Positions 35,453-45,289 are shown, counted from the first letter of the stretch. The stretch: DNA of 64,000 nt from Flavobacteriaceae bacterium PS02338 (GCA_029959615.1 JASCOD010000005.1:248001-312000); one strand, 5' to 3'. The notes: generated by a model not told the origin, from the sequence alone. Numbers and translations: made by a program.

Positions 35453-36205
35453 TTAAAACTTGTCTTTCGCGGCCTTCATAAAGCGGCTGGCAAATACAAA
35501 ATCGTTAAGTTCAGTAATGTCTGTTTTAGCGATTTCCTTATTAGAGCCTTCCCAGAATTTTTTACCTTCATGGAGAAACATGATATAATCACCAATACCC
35601 ATTACCGAGTTCATATCATGGGTAACCACAATAGTTGTGGTATTATATTCTTCGGTAATTTCTTTGATCAATTCATCAATAACGATTGATGTTTTTGGAT
35701 CTAGTCCAGAGTTAGGCTCATCACAGAAAAGGTATTTGGGATTCATTGCAATGGCACGAGCAATACCCACACGTTTTTTCATCCCCCCAGATAATTCTGC
35801 CGGAAACAACTTATTTTTTCCTTCCAAATTAACCCTCTCCAAACAGAAATTAACGCGATCTAACTTCTCGCTTCTAGATTGATCGGTGAACATATTCAAA
35901 GGAAACATAATGTTCTCTTCCACCGTCATCGAATCGAAAAGAGCAGAACCTTGGAAAAGCATTCCAATTTCTTTTCTGATCTCTATACGCTCTTCGGTAT
36001 TTAACTGAGTAAAATCCCTTCCATCATATTCAACACTACCCTCTTCAGGGTGGTGCAATCCGATCATGCACTTCAGTAGCGTTGTTTTTCCAGAGCCAGA
36101 ACCACCTATAATTAAATTGGTAACCCCTGGCTCAAACTTTCCAGAGATCCCTTTTAAGACTTTATTGTCCCCAAATGATTTATGTATGTTCTTAATCTCA
36201 ATCAT
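35453..36205 (-). CDS. mlaF: ABC transporter ATPase, MlaF type
   Basis: The 250-residue ATPase has Walker A GGSGSGKTTLLKC, Q-loop MLFQGSALFDSMTV, signature LSGGMKKRVGIARAIA and Walker B YLFCDEPNSGLDP, with the VTHDM switch. The SALFDSMTV and GGMKKRV variants are typical of MlaF, the phospholipid-trafficking ATPase. Its start overlaps mlaE by 4 bases. No MlaD-type MCE gene follows. Confidence 0.92.
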   Translation of the reverse strand: MIEIKNIHKSFGDNKVLKGISGKFEPGVTNLIIGGSGSGKTTLLKCMIGLHHPEEGSVEYDGRDFTQLNTEERIEIRKEIGMLFQGSALFDSMTVEENIMFPLNMFTDQSRSEKLDRVNFCLERVNLEGKNKLFPAELSGGMKKRVGIARAIAMNPKYLFCDEPNSGLDPKTSIVIDELIKEITEEYNTTTIVVTHDMNSVMGIGDYIMFLHEGKKFWEGSNKEIAKTDITELNDFVFASRFMKAAKDKF

Positions 36206-36936
36206 AACATTAATTGGGTTATAATATAATCACAAGCTAAAATACTAATACAACTTACTACTACCGCTCTAGTACTTGCTTGTGCTACTTCTAGTGCTCC
36301 ACCTTTAACATAGAAACCTTCATACGCTGGCACAGAGGTAATAATAAAGCCGAAAACAAAAGCTTTAACCAAAGAAACATTAACAGTATAAGGATTAAAA
36401 TCAGTAGTAATACCTTGAATATATTCTGCTGGCGATACTGCTCCAGACAAAGTACCTCCTAAATATCCACCAGTAATGCTTAACACCATAGAAATAATAA
36501 CCAATACCGGAACCATGGTAATACCTGCCAATATTTTAGGCAAGATAAGATAGCCAGGCGCATTGATACCCATAATTTCTAAAGCATCAATTTGCTCGGT
36601 TACACGCATTGTTCCAATTTCTGATGAGATAGCCGAACCAATTTTACCTGCCAAAACTATAGCGCTAATGGTGGGACTAAGCTCTAAGATACTCGAGTCG
36701 CGGTTTACAGAACCAATAATAGTTTTAGGTATAAAGTCACTAACTAATTGGAAAGCAATCTGCAAAGTCATTACTGCTCCAATAAATGTAGAAATAATAC
36801 TGATTAGTCCTAAGGAGCCTACACCAATAAAATCCATCTGTTGAAAGATAGCTTTCATGTATATCTTCCATTTTTCCGGCCTTTTAAAGGTCGCTTTCAG
36901 GAGTAAAATATATCGGCCAAAATTGGTAAAGTTCAT
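36202..36936 (-). CDS. mlaE: ABC transporter permease, MlaE type
   Basis: The 244-residue membrane protein carries the MlaE blocks GAVMTLQIAFQL, ISSEIGTMRVTEQIDALEIM and PKILAGITMVPVLVI, with five or six hydrophobic helices. It forms the inner-membrane core of a lipid transporter that helps keep outer-membrane asymmetry. It is the first gene of an mlaE-mlaF pair with a 4-base overlap. Confidence 0.93.
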   Translation of the reverse strand: MNFTNFGRYILLLKATFKRPEKWKIYMKAIFQQMDFIGVGSLGLISIISTFIGAVMTLQIAFQLVSDFIPKTIIGSVNRDSSILELSPTISAIVLAGKIGSAISSEIGTMRVTEQIDALEIMGINAPGYLILPKILAGITMVPVLVIISMVLSITGGYLGGTLSGAVSPAEYIQGITTDFNPYTVNVSLVKAFVFGFIITSVPAYEGFYVKGGALEVAQASTRAVVVSCISILACDYIITQLML

Positions 36937-37072
36937 CTAATAGACAATTTGATTAAGTTAACTCAATATTATACAAAGAAACAACAAAAATGTTCTGGCT
37001 TGGTCTATTTATTGAAAAAATATTCACGATTAAAATATTATTGCCTTTTTTGTAAATCTAAAATCAGTTGAA

Positions 37073-37762
37073 ATGAATGCAGTAATCACCGGTGCGACCA
37101 AAGGAATTGGAAGAGCTATCGCTATAGCGTTAGCACAAAGTGGATATAATATTATAGCATGCGCTAGAAATTCGGAAGATTTATCTGTACTTGAATCAGA
37201 ACTTAAAGGTTTTGGAGTAAATATCTTAACCATTGCTACTGATTGCAGCGTAAAAGCCGATGTGATTAACTTTATTGAAAAAACTACAAACTTTGCTCCT
37301 GTTATAGATATCCTAGTAAATAACGTAGGAATTTTTATACCTAGCTCCCTATTTGACGAGGAAGACCATGTGTTCGAAGTTCAACAACAAATTAATGTAA
37401 ATGCTGCTTATTATATAGGTAAAAACCTAGGTAAATTAATGCGAAATCAAAGATCTGGACATATTTTCAATATCTGTTCTGTCGCAAGTAAAGAACCAGT
37501 AGAAAATGCTGGAAGTTACAGTGTAACAAAAGCGGCAATGCTAAGTCTTAATCATGTAATGCGAAGGGAATTGGCACCATACCAAGTTAAAGTAACGTCA
37601 ATTATTCCTGGTTCTACTTATACCGCCTCTTGGGAAGGAACGACCCTAGATAAAGCGAAGTTTGTACAACCTGAAGATGTTGCAAAAGCTGTGATAGCAG
37701 CGTTACAACTTAGCGACGGAGCAAACATGGATGAGATTACCATAACCCCTTCAAATTTTTAG
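37073..37762 (+). CDS. SDR-family oxidoreductase
   Basis: The 229-residue short-chain dehydrogenase has the cofactor site TGATKGIGRAIA, NNVG, and the catalytic YSVTKAAM with a preceding Ser in NICSVAS. It is similar in size to FabG-like 3-oxoacyl reductases but the substrate is not predictable. It is followed 16 bases later by the PspC gene, suggesting co-transcription with the envelope genes. Confidence 0.9.
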   Translation: MNAVITGATKGIGRAIAIALAQSGYNIIACARNSEDLSVLESELKGFGVNILTIATDCSVKADVINFIEKTTNFAPVIDILVNNVGIFIPSSLFDEEDHVFEVQQQINVNAAYYIGKNLGKLMRNQRSGHIFNICSVASKEPVENAGSYSVTKAAMLSLNHVMRRELAPYQVKVTSIIPGSTYTASWEGTTLDKAKFVQPEDVAKAVIAALQLSDGANMDEITITPSNF

Positions 37763-37778
37763 AAAGGAGACACATCAA

Positions 37779-38447
37779 ATGGAAAAGAAATTATATAGAA
37801 ACGAACATGATAAGGCAGTAGCAGGAGTAGCTTCTGGTTTAGCCGATTATATGCAAATAGATGTAACGGTAATTAGGTTACTGTTTGTATTGGCTACTAT
37901 ATTTTTAGCAGGTAGCGGCATCTTAGCTTATATTGTATTATGGATTGTAGCGCCGGTAAATAACGATCCCGCAGCAAAATACAGACAATTTAAAGAATTC
38001 TATAAGCATAACCCGCCTCAAGGAGGTTCTATTTTTAATTCGCCAGAAACGTTTAGTAATACCACTGAACAAACAGCGCAAACTAAATGGAATACACCCA
38101 ATGCCGACACATTTACAAAATTTGATAATCCGGCACCGGTAAAAACCAACGATACAGGAAAGACTGTGGTAGGCTTAATTTTATTAGTACTAGGTGTTTA
38201 TTTCTTAATGAAACAACTAGACTTGGTTCCTTATTGGTTTAATATTTTTAAGATCTACAAATTATGGCCATTAGCGATTGTAGCACTTGGTGTAAGCTTA
38301 ATTTTTAAGAACCAACGGAAAAACGAGTGGGAAAACTTCAAAAAAACCACAGAAGAAGCTCAACGTAAAGAATATAGTGATGTGAGAAGTCAACCTACAC
38401 CGACAGAGGCAAACGAAAAAAATAATCCGACCGATACCCAGGCTTAA
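37779..38447 (+). CDS. PspC-domain membrane protein
   Basis: The 222-residue protein opens KLYRNEHDKAVAGVASGLAD and IDVTVIRLLFVLATIFLAG, the PspC domain with one transmembrane helix. A glutamine/proline-rich linker follows, then a second hydrophobic module (VGLILLVLGVYFLMKQLDL, PLAIVALGVSLIF) of the LiaI/LiaF type. PspC proteins act in phage-shock-type membrane-stress responses. A GGAG Shine-Dalgarno-like stretch (AGAAAGGAGA) precedes the ATG, which is unusual here. Confidence 0.88.
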   Translation: MEKKLYRNEHDKAVAGVASGLADYMQIDVTVIRLLFVLATIFLAGSGILAYIVLWIVAPVNNDPAAKYRQFKEFYKHNPPQGGSIFNSPETFSNTTEQTAQTKWNTPNADTFTKFDNPAPVKTNDTGKTVVGLILLVLGVYFLMKQLDLVPYWFNIFKIYKLWPLAIVALGVSLIFKNQRKNEWENFKKTTEEAQRKEYSDVRSQPTPTEANEKNNPTDTQA

Positions 38448-38539
38448 TTGCTAACCTACCTAAATACCGATACAACAGAGCCAATATCATTAATGATGAA
38501 GGCTCAACAAATAATTCGTAAACTATAAAAAACTCACAA

Positions 38540-39520
38540 ATGAAATACGAAAGAATAATATGGGGTGTAATACTACTTTTTGTAGGTGGTGTACTCTTAC
38601 TAGAGAACTTAAATATAATTGAGTTTTATTGGAGAAACGTGTGGGGATTTTGGCCGATCTTCCTAATCATTGGTGGCATAAATCTTCTTTTGAATAAAAA
38701 CGGGTCACAAACTGGAAGCATTGTTTCACTGGCAGTTTTAATTATAACCTTGGCATTCCTGTTTGTTAAGGGTCAAGACAAACCTCAACATAAAAACTGG
38801 TGGTTTGGATGGAAAGATAAAAATATAGAGACCGATTTAGATTGGGACGACAAAAACTCTGAAGATGCTGAATCTACAAATATTCAGTTTTCAGAAGCCT
38901 TTAATGCAGCCGACTCTAGTAAGAAAAACATTTTGATTTTATCTGGCGGAGGTACCTCATTTACTTTAAAAGATGCTACAGATAGTTTATTTGAAGCTAG
39001 TGTTAACAAAAAGAAAGGTAATTTTTCACTAACGAAAACCACTACTGACACAACAAACACTTTAACTTTCAAAATGAATGATCGACGTTATAAAGGCAAC
39101 AAAAACAACTGGACATTCAATTCTGGAGGTAATGAGGTCGATGTTCGCCTAAATACACAACCAACCTGGACATTGAACTTAACAATGGGAGCAGGAGAGT
39201 TAGATTTCGATCTAACTAAATACAAAATTAGAACTTTGAACTTTGATGGTGGCGCTGCAGATTTGAAAATTAAAATTGGAGACTTGCTTCCAATTGCAGA
39301 TGTGAATGTGAAGACTGGAGTAGCTAGGGTTGAGATTAAGGTACCTTCTGTTTCTGGCTGCAGAATTAAAACACATACCGGTTTAGCCTCAACAGATTTC
39401 AAAGGTTTTGTGAAAAAGGATGACGGTTATTACGAAACGCCAAATTATAGTACCTCAAAAAATAAAGTGTTTATCAACCTTGATGGCGGTTTAAGCAAAT
39501 TCGAAGTAGACACCTATTAA
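38540..39520 (+). CDS. LiaF/toastrack-type envelope stress protein
   Basis: The 326-residue protein has N-terminal membrane segments (ERIIWGVILLFVGGVLLLENL, FWPIFLIIGGINLLL), matching the LiaI/LiaF-like transmembrane domain, and a beta-rich C-terminal toastrack-like domain (NLTMGAGELDFDLTKYKIRT and following strands). It sits 92 bases after the PspC gene and likely works with it in membrane-stress sensing. It ends before a strong terminator. Confidence 0.82.
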   Translation: MKYERIIWGVILLFVGGVLLLENLNIIEFYWRNVWGFWPIFLIIGGINLLLNKNGSQTGSIVSLAVLIITLAFLFVKGQDKPQHKNWWFGWKDKNIETDLDWDDKNSEDAESTNIQFSEAFNAADSSKKNILILSGGGTSFTLKDATDSLFEASVNKKKGNFSLTKTTTDTTNTLTFKMNDRRYKGNKNNWTFNSGGNEVDVRLNTQPTWTLNLTMGAGELDFDLTKYKIRTLNFDGGAADLKIKIGDLLPIADVNVKTGVARVEIKVPSVSGCRIKTHTGLASTDFKGFVKKDDGYYETPNYSTSKNKVFINLDGGLSKFEVDTY

Positions 39521-39545
39521 GGTTAAAAGTGTAGAGTAAAAAGTT

Positions 39546-39588
39546 AAGAGCTTCTAATTGCATAGTCTTTTAGAAGCTCTTATTTTTT
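39546..39588 (+). terminator. Intrinsic terminator of the SDR-PspC-LiaF run
   Basis: Perfect 12-bp stem AAGAGCTTCTAA/TTAGAAGCTCTT (39546-39557, 39570-39581) followed by a T6 run at 39583-39588. Confidence 0.9.
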
Positions 39589-39648
39589 AAATTGTTATAT
39601 ACCAAATAACTATAACTTTACACTTTCAACCTAATACTTTGAACATTA

Positions 39649-40248
39649 ATGTACACCATAGTCGTAAAAGGAAAACCTCAAGGTCCATACTCCTTAGAAG
39701 AATTAAAGACAATGGATGTCTTTCCTGATACTTTTGTAAGAAAGCCGGGGATGGACGACTATAAAGAAGCTCACGAGATTGAGGAGCTTCGACAACTATT
39801 GGGCTTCATTACTCCTCAACATACACCGCAATATTTCGCAAGTTTCGACCAACGTTTAATGGCCTGGGCAATTGACTATTTTATTATTTCAATTGTTTAT
39901 GCCATAAGTTTATCTATAGCAATAGTTTTTATAGAAGATAAACAGCTACGAATGATACTTATTGCCGGCGCCATATCTTTGGTACCGCTTACCAAGCTTA
40001 TCTACAATATTATCGGCGACGCCTCAAAAACCCAAGGCACCATAGGTAAAAAATTATTGGACATTAAGGTTACCGATAATTATGGAGTGAGGCTGAACGT
40101 GGGTATGTCAATTGCTAGAAATTTATCTAAAATTCTTTCTAACCTTACTTTTGGAATAGGGTACATCTACTGCTTCTTCAACAAGAAGCAGCAATGTTTA
40201 CACGATGCCCTTGTAGGAACACTAGTTATCAAGGATAGGCTCATCTAA
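39649..40248 (+). CDS. RDD family membrane protein with N-terminal GYF_2-like domain
   Basis: The 199-residue protein starts with a GYF_2-like module (MYTIVVKGKPQGPYSLEELK, about 1-50). An RDD domain follows: FDQRLMAWAIDYFII, then two hydrophobic helices and QGTIGKKLLDIKVTDNYG, ending LHDALVGTLVIKD. RDD proteins are poorly defined membrane proteins, sometimes transporters. It is an independent unit between a terminator and the ispG promoter. Confidence 0.88.
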   Translation: MYTIVVKGKPQGPYSLEELKTMDVFPDTFVRKPGMDDYKEAHEIEELRQLLGFITPQHTPQYFASFDQRLMAWAIDYFIISIVYAISLSIAIVFIEDKQLRMILIAGAISLVPLTKLIYNIIGDASKTQGTIGKKLLDIKVTDNYGVRLNVGMSIARNLSKILSNLTFGIGYIYCFFNKKQQCLHDALVGTLVIKDRLI

Positions 40249-40348
40249 ATGGACCAATAATAGCCTTCCGAATGATGGGGTTTTAAAACAACCTCATTCT
40301 CGAATATCCAACTTTTGACTTTTCCCTTTAGACTATCAACTTTTGACT

Positions 40349-40356
40349 TATCTTTG
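40349..40356 (+). promoter_or_regulatory. ispG -7 promoter box (TATCTTTG)
   Basis: Exact TAnnTTTG match 6 bases before the ispG ATG at 40363, giving an almost leaderless transcript. Confidence 0.55.
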
Positions 40357-40362
40357 TAAATC

Positions 40363-42327
40363 ATGCAAAAAGAAGCGATTTTGTTAGACGGAGGTTATTG
40401 TAGTAGTTTAACCCAATATTCGAGGTTTGTAACTCGTGAAGTACAAATAGGAGACATTCCTATGGGTGCTCATCATCCCATTCGAATCCAATCTATGACT
40501 ACAACCGACACAATGGATACCATTGGAACTGTTGAGCAAACCATTCGCATGGTAGAAAGTGGTTGCGAATATGTTCGTATTACGGCGCCAAGCATTAAAG
40601 AGGCGAATAATCTAGCGATAATCAAAAAGGAATTACGTCTGCGAGGTTACAATGTCCCTTTGGTAGCTGATATACACTTTACGCCAAATGCAGCGGAAGT
40701 TGCAGCCCGTATTATAGAAAAAGTACGTGTTAATCCGGGCAACTACGCAGATAAAAAGAAATTCGAAAATATCGATTATACAGAGGTTGCTTATCAAGCT
40801 GAATTAAGTCGTATCTACGATAAATTTTCTCCCTTAGTTAAGATTTGCAAAGAATACGGAACAGCGATGCGTATTGGTACTAACCACGGTTCACTTTCCG
40901 ATCGGATCATGAGTCGCTACGGTGATACACCACTCGGCATGGTAGAATCAGCGATGGAATTTATCCGCATGTGCGAAGATTTGAATTACTATAACCTAGT
41001 GATCTCAATGAAAGCCAGCAACACTCAAGTAATGGTGCAGGCTTATCGTTTGCTGGTTCAAACTATGGTTAAAGAAGGAATGAACTATCCTTTACACCTA
41101 GGTGTAACCGAAGCTGGAGATGGAGAAGATGGCCGTATCAAATCGGCAGTAGGAATTGGCACTTTACTAGCTGACGGTTTGGGTGACACCATTAGGGTTT
41201 CTCTAACTGAAGACCCCGAATTTGAAGCACCTGTAGCTAGAGCCTTGGCTAATCGTTTTGAAGGCAAATCGGCACTGAAAAATTTTCAACAAACTGATGT
41301 TTCAACCTTAACTCATAACTCGCAACTCGTAAGCTACTCTCCTTTTCAATACCATAGAAGAAACACCATAGAGCAAGAAAATTTTGGTGGACATCAAGTA
41401 CCTAGAGTAATCATCAATCTAGAAAATGAAAACCTAAAAGACCCTGCAATTTTAAATGCAGTCGGTTTTAACTATTTAGCATTGCTAGATAAATATAATC
41501 TTAGCGACCAAGCTTGTGACATGGTTTATTTGGGTGATAAATTACCATCTTTTTCTTTTCCAGGAGGGTTAAAACAGCTTTACAATTATCAAACCTGGCT
41601 TAACTTGCAAGACAAACAAAACTGTCATCCTTTGTTTAACCTAGCTGATTTATCAAACGCAGAGATTAAAGATGAAAAGCTAAATTTTGTAAAGGTATTG
41701 GCCGAAAATTTGGATACTGAGCAATTGACAGGTTTAAACAACATCGTTCTCATCTTAGCAACAGAAACCGAAAATGCCATGCAAACTATCCGCCAGGCAT
41801 TTTTAAAATTATTGGATGCAGGCTTAAAAATTCCGGTAATTGTTGAGCGCAATTTTGATGGATTGAATGTAGAAGATTTACAATTGTACAGTTCTACTGA
41901 TTTAGGAGGCTTACTAATAGATGGTTTTGGAGACGGTGTTTGGATCAATGCTGATGGTATTCCATTATCGACAATTAATTCTACCTCATTTGGAATTTTA
42001 CAAGCCACCCGTACCCGTATTTCAAAAACAGAATATATTTCTTGTCCAAGCTGTGGACGTACTTTGTTTGATTTGCAAGAAACCACGCAAGCCATAAGAG
42101 CAAGAACTTCCCATCTAAAAGGGGTAAAAATTGGCATAATGGGATGTATCGTTAATGGACCAGGCGAAATGGCCGACGCCGATTACGGTTACGTTGGCGC
42201 TGGTGTAGATAGGATTACACTTTATCGTGGGCAAGAAGTGGTAAAGAAAAACGTAAAAACTGCAGATGCCATAGATGAATTGATAGGCATTATACAGGGA
42301 GATGGAAATTGGGTGGAAAAAGAATAA
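40363..42327 (+). CDS. ispG: 4-hydroxy-3-methylbut-2-enyl diphosphate synthase (IspG/GcpE), long form
   Basis: The 654-residue protein is the long IspG form typical of Bacteroidota, chlamydiae and plants, with an extra central domain of about 250 residues between the TIM barrel and the Fe-S domain. Barrel blocks are HPIRIQSMTTTDTMD, PLVADIHFTPNAA and RIGTNHGSLSDRIM. The C-terminal cluster-binding part has CPSCGRTLFDLQ and GIMGCIVNGPGEMADADYG. It performs the penultimate step of the MEP isoprenoid pathway. It is monocistronic. Confidence 0.97.
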   Translation: MQKEAILLDGGYCSSLTQYSRFVTREVQIGDIPMGAHHPIRIQSMTTTDTMDTIGTVEQTIRMVESGCEYVRITAPSIKEANNLAIIKKELRLRGYNVPLVADIHFTPNAAEVAARIIEKVRVNPGNYADKKKFENIDYTEVAYQAELSRIYDKFSPLVKICKEYGTAMRIGTNHGSLSDRIMSRYGDTPLGMVESAMEFIRMCEDLNYYNLVISMKASNTQVMVQAYRLLVQTMVKEGMNYPLHLGVTEAGDGEDGRIKSAVGIGTLLADGLGDTIRVSLTEDPEFEAPVARALANRFEGKSALKNFQQTDVSTLTHNSQLVSYSPFQYHRRNTIEQENFGGHQVPRVIINLENENLKDPAILNAVGFNYLALLDKYNLSDQACDMVYLGDKLPSFSFPGGLKQLYNYQTWLNLQDKQNCHPLFNLADLSNAEIKDEKLNFVKVLAENLDTEQLTGLNNIVLILATETENAMQTIRQAFLKLLDAGLKIPVIVERNFDGLNVEDLQLYSSTDLGGLLIDGFGDGVWINADGIPLSTINSTSFGILQATRTRISKTEYISCPSCGRTLFDLQETTQAIRARTSHLKGVKIGIMGCIVNGPGEMADADYGYVGAGVDRITLYRGQEVVKKNVKTADAIDELIGIIQGDGNWVEKE

Positions 42328-42442
42328 CAATAAGAAGAAGGCGCCAACAAGCGTTGATTGGTATTTTTAACTAAGCTATATCTTTACATTCTTAAAAGAA
42401 CAGTTTAGGTTACTTGCTTTTCAAGGCACCCTCTTTTTAATT

Positions 42443-42766
42443 TTAATTTTCTTTTAAGCTAATTGCTACTAGGTTACTCTCTTTAATTTTCAAATTCTTT
42501 TCTAATAATTGTGCTAAAATCTGGTTAAGCTTATACTGTACCTCTACCCTACTTACATTTAGCCTTCTATCTTTAATTTCCTCCTGATAAATCAGGTCTT
42601 GTTTTGCATTGTAAAATTTCACCACCGAATTTCTAGGTGTTTTTAGATTACTCTCGATTACCCAATTGGCAAAGCTTTCGTTTTGTACGGGAGAAGTAAC
42701 TTGAGCTTTTGTTCCAACAACAGCAGTAGCTATTAAAAGTAGAGCATTAAATGTCGCAGTTTTCAT
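42443..42766 (-). CDS. Hypothetical secreted small protein
   Basis: The 107-residue product has a signal peptide ending near GTKAQ (about residue 22) and then a charged mixed segment with no recognised domain. It lies between ispG and the LytS-type kinase on the opposite strand. Function unknown. Confidence 0.55.
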   Translation of the reverse strand: MKTATFNALLLIATAVVGTKAQVTSPVQNESFANWVIESNLKTPRNSVVKFYNAKQDLIYQEEIKDRRLNVSRVEVQYKLNQILAQLLEKNLKIKESNLVAISLKEN

Positions 42767-42983
42767 ATGTGTATTTTTAATATTTACAAGTCCAAACTAC
42801 CTCATGCAAAACACTTATAAAACCCCTACAGCCAGAAGAAACATGAAGAAATACTAACCACACACAAGAGCAGACCAAAACTATTCAACACCAATTACTT
42901 ACCGACAAAAAAAGCAACGATGTTGTTTGTAGCCAAATCATTGTCGTTTGTCTAAATTTCTCCAGAAAAACAGCTAAGAAATG

Positions 42984-42991
42984 TATTTTTG
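42984..42991 (+). promoter_or_regulatory. Bacteroidota -7 promoter box (TATTTTTG)
   Basis: Exact TAnnTTTG match ending 3 bases before the first ATG (42995) of the LytS-type kinase gene. A leaderless transcript starting at 42995 or 43001 is likely. It also rules out the TTG start at 42989, which lies inside the box. Confidence 0.5.
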
Positions 42992-42994
42992 AGA

Positions 42995-44086
42995 ATGCAA
43001 ATGATACAAGCATATCAACAACAAGGCAATCGCAGAAATAGGATACTATTACACCTCGCTTTTTGGATGACGGTATGGCTTTTAACTTCTTTTGTTTACG
43101 GTTACGAAAAGCAACCAATAGTTGTGGCATTAAAAAGCAATCTAATGCTTTTACCCGTGCATATGCTTTATTTCTACACATTAGCTTATGTAATTATCCC
43201 AAAGTTTCTGCTAAAGCGTAAGTACGTTCTGTTCTTTGCCATTTTACTTTTGTTCGTTGTAGTAATGCCAGCAATTACACGAACATTAGATATATTCTTT
43301 GTAGAGCCTCATATCGATGCTTATTTAAGAAGTCTTGGTTATAACAGTTGGGAAAAAGTTAAAGGCACTAGATGGGACCGTTTTTCCAATGTTGTATATT
43401 ATCTAAATGCTATAAAGGGAGCTAATTTTATTGTTTGGTTTGGTGTAGCTATTAAATTTTTCAAGGCTTGGTACCAACGTCACCATGCTGCATTACAAGC
43501 AGAGCTTAATCTTTTAAAAGCGCAAATCCATCCTCATTTCTTATTCAATACCTTAAATAATTTGTATGCGCTTACGTTGCAAAACTCTCCTAAATCTCCA
43601 GAAATTGTATTGGGTCTTTCGGAGATTCTAAGATACATGTTATACGAATGTAATGTAGAAAGTGTACCGTTGAAGAAGGATATCGATATGCTTGATAATT
43701 TTATCATGCTAGAAAAAATACGATTCGAAGGCAGGTTAGATTTTAATTTCACCAAAGAAGGTAATTTAGACGAACATCAAATTGCGCCATTGCTATTATT
43801 GCCTTTGGTAGAAAATGCGTTTAAGCACGGAGCTGGTGAACAAATTGGACAAGCATGGATCAATATTGAGTTAAAAATTGAAAGAGAATTGTTGATGTTT
43901 AAAATCAATAATAGTAAACCTGAAAAACCACTGGAACAGGATAAGGTAGGAAACATAGGATTAGAGAATGTAAATAAACGTTTAGAATTGATTTATCCAG
44001 AGGCATATCAATTAAAAATATTCGACGAGGAAGAGCTATTTGCTGTAATTTTAAAAATAGACTTATCAAAAAAGACACCTTTATAA
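42995..44086 (+). CDS. LytS/YehU-type sensor histidine kinase
   Basis: About 363 residues. Four hydrophobic segments occupy the first 150 residues, followed by the His_kinase domain of the LytS group: AELNLLKAQIHPHFLFNTLN with the phospho-acceptor His, the N-box PLVENAFKHGAG and the G-box NIGLENVNKRLELIYP. It pairs with the LytTR regulator starting 4 bases after its stop. The start at 42995 is preferred over TTG 42989; 43001 is a second ATG. Confidence 0.93.
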   Translation: MQMIQAYQQQGNRRNRILLHLAFWMTVWLLTSFVYGYEKQPIVVALKSNLMLLPVHMLYFYTLAYVIIPKFLLKRKYVLFFAILLLFVVVMPAITRTLDIFFVEPHIDAYLRSLGYNSWEKVKGTRWDRFSNVVYYLNAIKGANFIVWFGVAIKFFKAWYQRHHAALQAELNLLKAQIHPHFLFNTLNNLYALTLQNSPKSPEIVLGLSEILRYMLYECNVESVPLKKDIDMLDNFIMLEKIRFEGRLDFNFTKEGNLDEHQIAPLLLLPLVENAFKHGAGEQIGQAWINIELKIERELLMFKINNSKPEKPLEQDKVGNIGLENVNKRLELIYPEAYQLKIFDEEELFAVILKIDLSKKTPL

Positions 44087-44090
44087 TGCA

Positions 44091-44810
44091 ATGAAAATCA
44101 AGACAATAATTGTTGATGATGAACCACATGCTATTGAAGTAATAGCTAAGCATCTAGAGAATTTTCCAGAAATAGAAGTAGTGGCCACTTGTAACGATGG
44201 TGTAAGTGCTTTCCATACGCTACAGCAAAAAAATATCGATTTGATGTTCTTAGATGTGAAGATGCCTGGAATTACTGGTGTAGAACTATTAAAGAGTTTG
44301 AAAAATCCACCGAAAGTAATTTTCACTACTGCTTATAGCGAATATGCTGTTGAAGGTTTCGATTTGGATGCGGTAGATTACCTCCTGAAGCCGATTTCCT
44401 TTAATCGTTTTTTAAAGGCGATGGATAAAACTCTCACCACTTTAGGTGCGCGTAAACAAAGTCTGTTAGTACCAGAATTGGTGAGCGCAATCGACGTAAA
44501 TAAGTTCCTATTTTTAAAAGTAGATAGAAAAACGGTGAAGGTAAATGTGAAAGATATCTATTGGATCGAAAGCATTAAAGATTATGTAAAAGTAATTTTG
44601 GCAGATAAAGTACTTATTAGCAAGCAGAAAATTTCTGTCCTAGAAGAATTGCTACCCGATGACCAATTCTGCAGAATACATAAATCATTTATTATTGCCA
44701 CCACCAAAGTTGAGAGCTACTATACCTACTCTGTAGAAATTTTAGGCAAGGAACTGCCTATTGGACGAAATTACAAACAACAAGCGCTGAAATGCTTACA
44801 ACTGGTTTAA
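44091..44810 (+). CDS. LytTR-family response regulator
   Basis: The 239-residue protein has a receiver (IIVDDEPHAIEVIAKH, Asp in LMFLDVKMPGITG, FTTAYSEYAVEGF, DYLLKPISF) and a LytTR DNA-binding domain (FLFLKVDRKTVKVNVKDIYW, FCRIHKSFII, LPIGRNYKQQ). It partners with the LytS kinase. Its last 4 bases overlap the end of the convergent yjbQ gene. Confidence 0.94.
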   Translation: MKIKTIIVDDEPHAIEVIAKHLENFPEIEVVATCNDGVSAFHTLQQKNIDLMFLDVKMPGITGVELLKSLKNPPKVIFTTAYSEYAVEGFDLDAVDYLLKPISFNRFLKAMDKTLTTLGARKQSLLVPELVSAIDVNKFLFLKVDRKTVKVNVKDIYWIESIKDYVKVILADKVLISKQKISVLEELLPDDQFCRIHKSFIIATTKVESYYTYSVEILGKELPIGRNYKQQALKCLQLV

Positions 44811-45229
44811 CTTCCCCAGACAGTAATTATTACGTTTCTACTACCTCCTCTATTGCGATGCTCACATAAATAAATACCTTGCCAAGTGCCTAAATTTAAT
44901 CTCCCATTGGTAATTGGAATTTGCACTGAAGCTCCCATTAATGACGATTTAATATGAGCAGGCATATCATCATCCCCTTCATAGTCATGCTGATAATCGG
45001 GATCGCCTTCTGGCACAGCTTTGTTCATCCAAGTTTCAAAATCAATTCTCACCGTTGGATCTGCATTTTCATTGACCGTTAGCGACGCCGATGTATGTTG
45101 AATAAACACCTGCAGCATTCCAATTTTTAAAGTTCTAATTTCGGGGATGGCTTGCAATATTTCATCGGTTATGAGATGAAAACCTCTACTGCGAGCTCTT
45201 AAGCTAATGGATTTTTGAAAGAATTGCAT
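44807..45229 (-). CDS. YjbQ family (UPF0047) protein
   Basis: The 140-residue protein shows FIQHTSASLTVNENADPTV, YEGDDDMPAHIKSSLMG and GTWQGIYLCEHRNRGGSR, the UPF0047 fingerprint. Members have weak thiamine-phosphate synthase activity in vitro, but the true role is unresolved. It is convergent with the LytTR regulator. Confidence 0.92.
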   Translation of the reverse strand: MQFFQKSISLRARSRGFHLITDEILQAIPEIRTLKIGMLQVFIQHTSASLTVNENADPTVRIDFETWMNKAVPEGDPDYQHDYEGDDDMPAHIKSSLMGASVQIPITNGRLNLGTWQGIYLCEHRNRGGSRNVIITVWGS

Positions 45230-45289
45230 TTTGTATCTCAGTTAGCCGTAAATTTACGAAAATCATTATTCTTAGCATTAGATTGATGT

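Noticed and set aside
41625..42137. 170-residue minus-strand frame inside ispG
   Set aside because: Antisense shadow; the plus strand encodes the conserved Fe-S domain of IspG.
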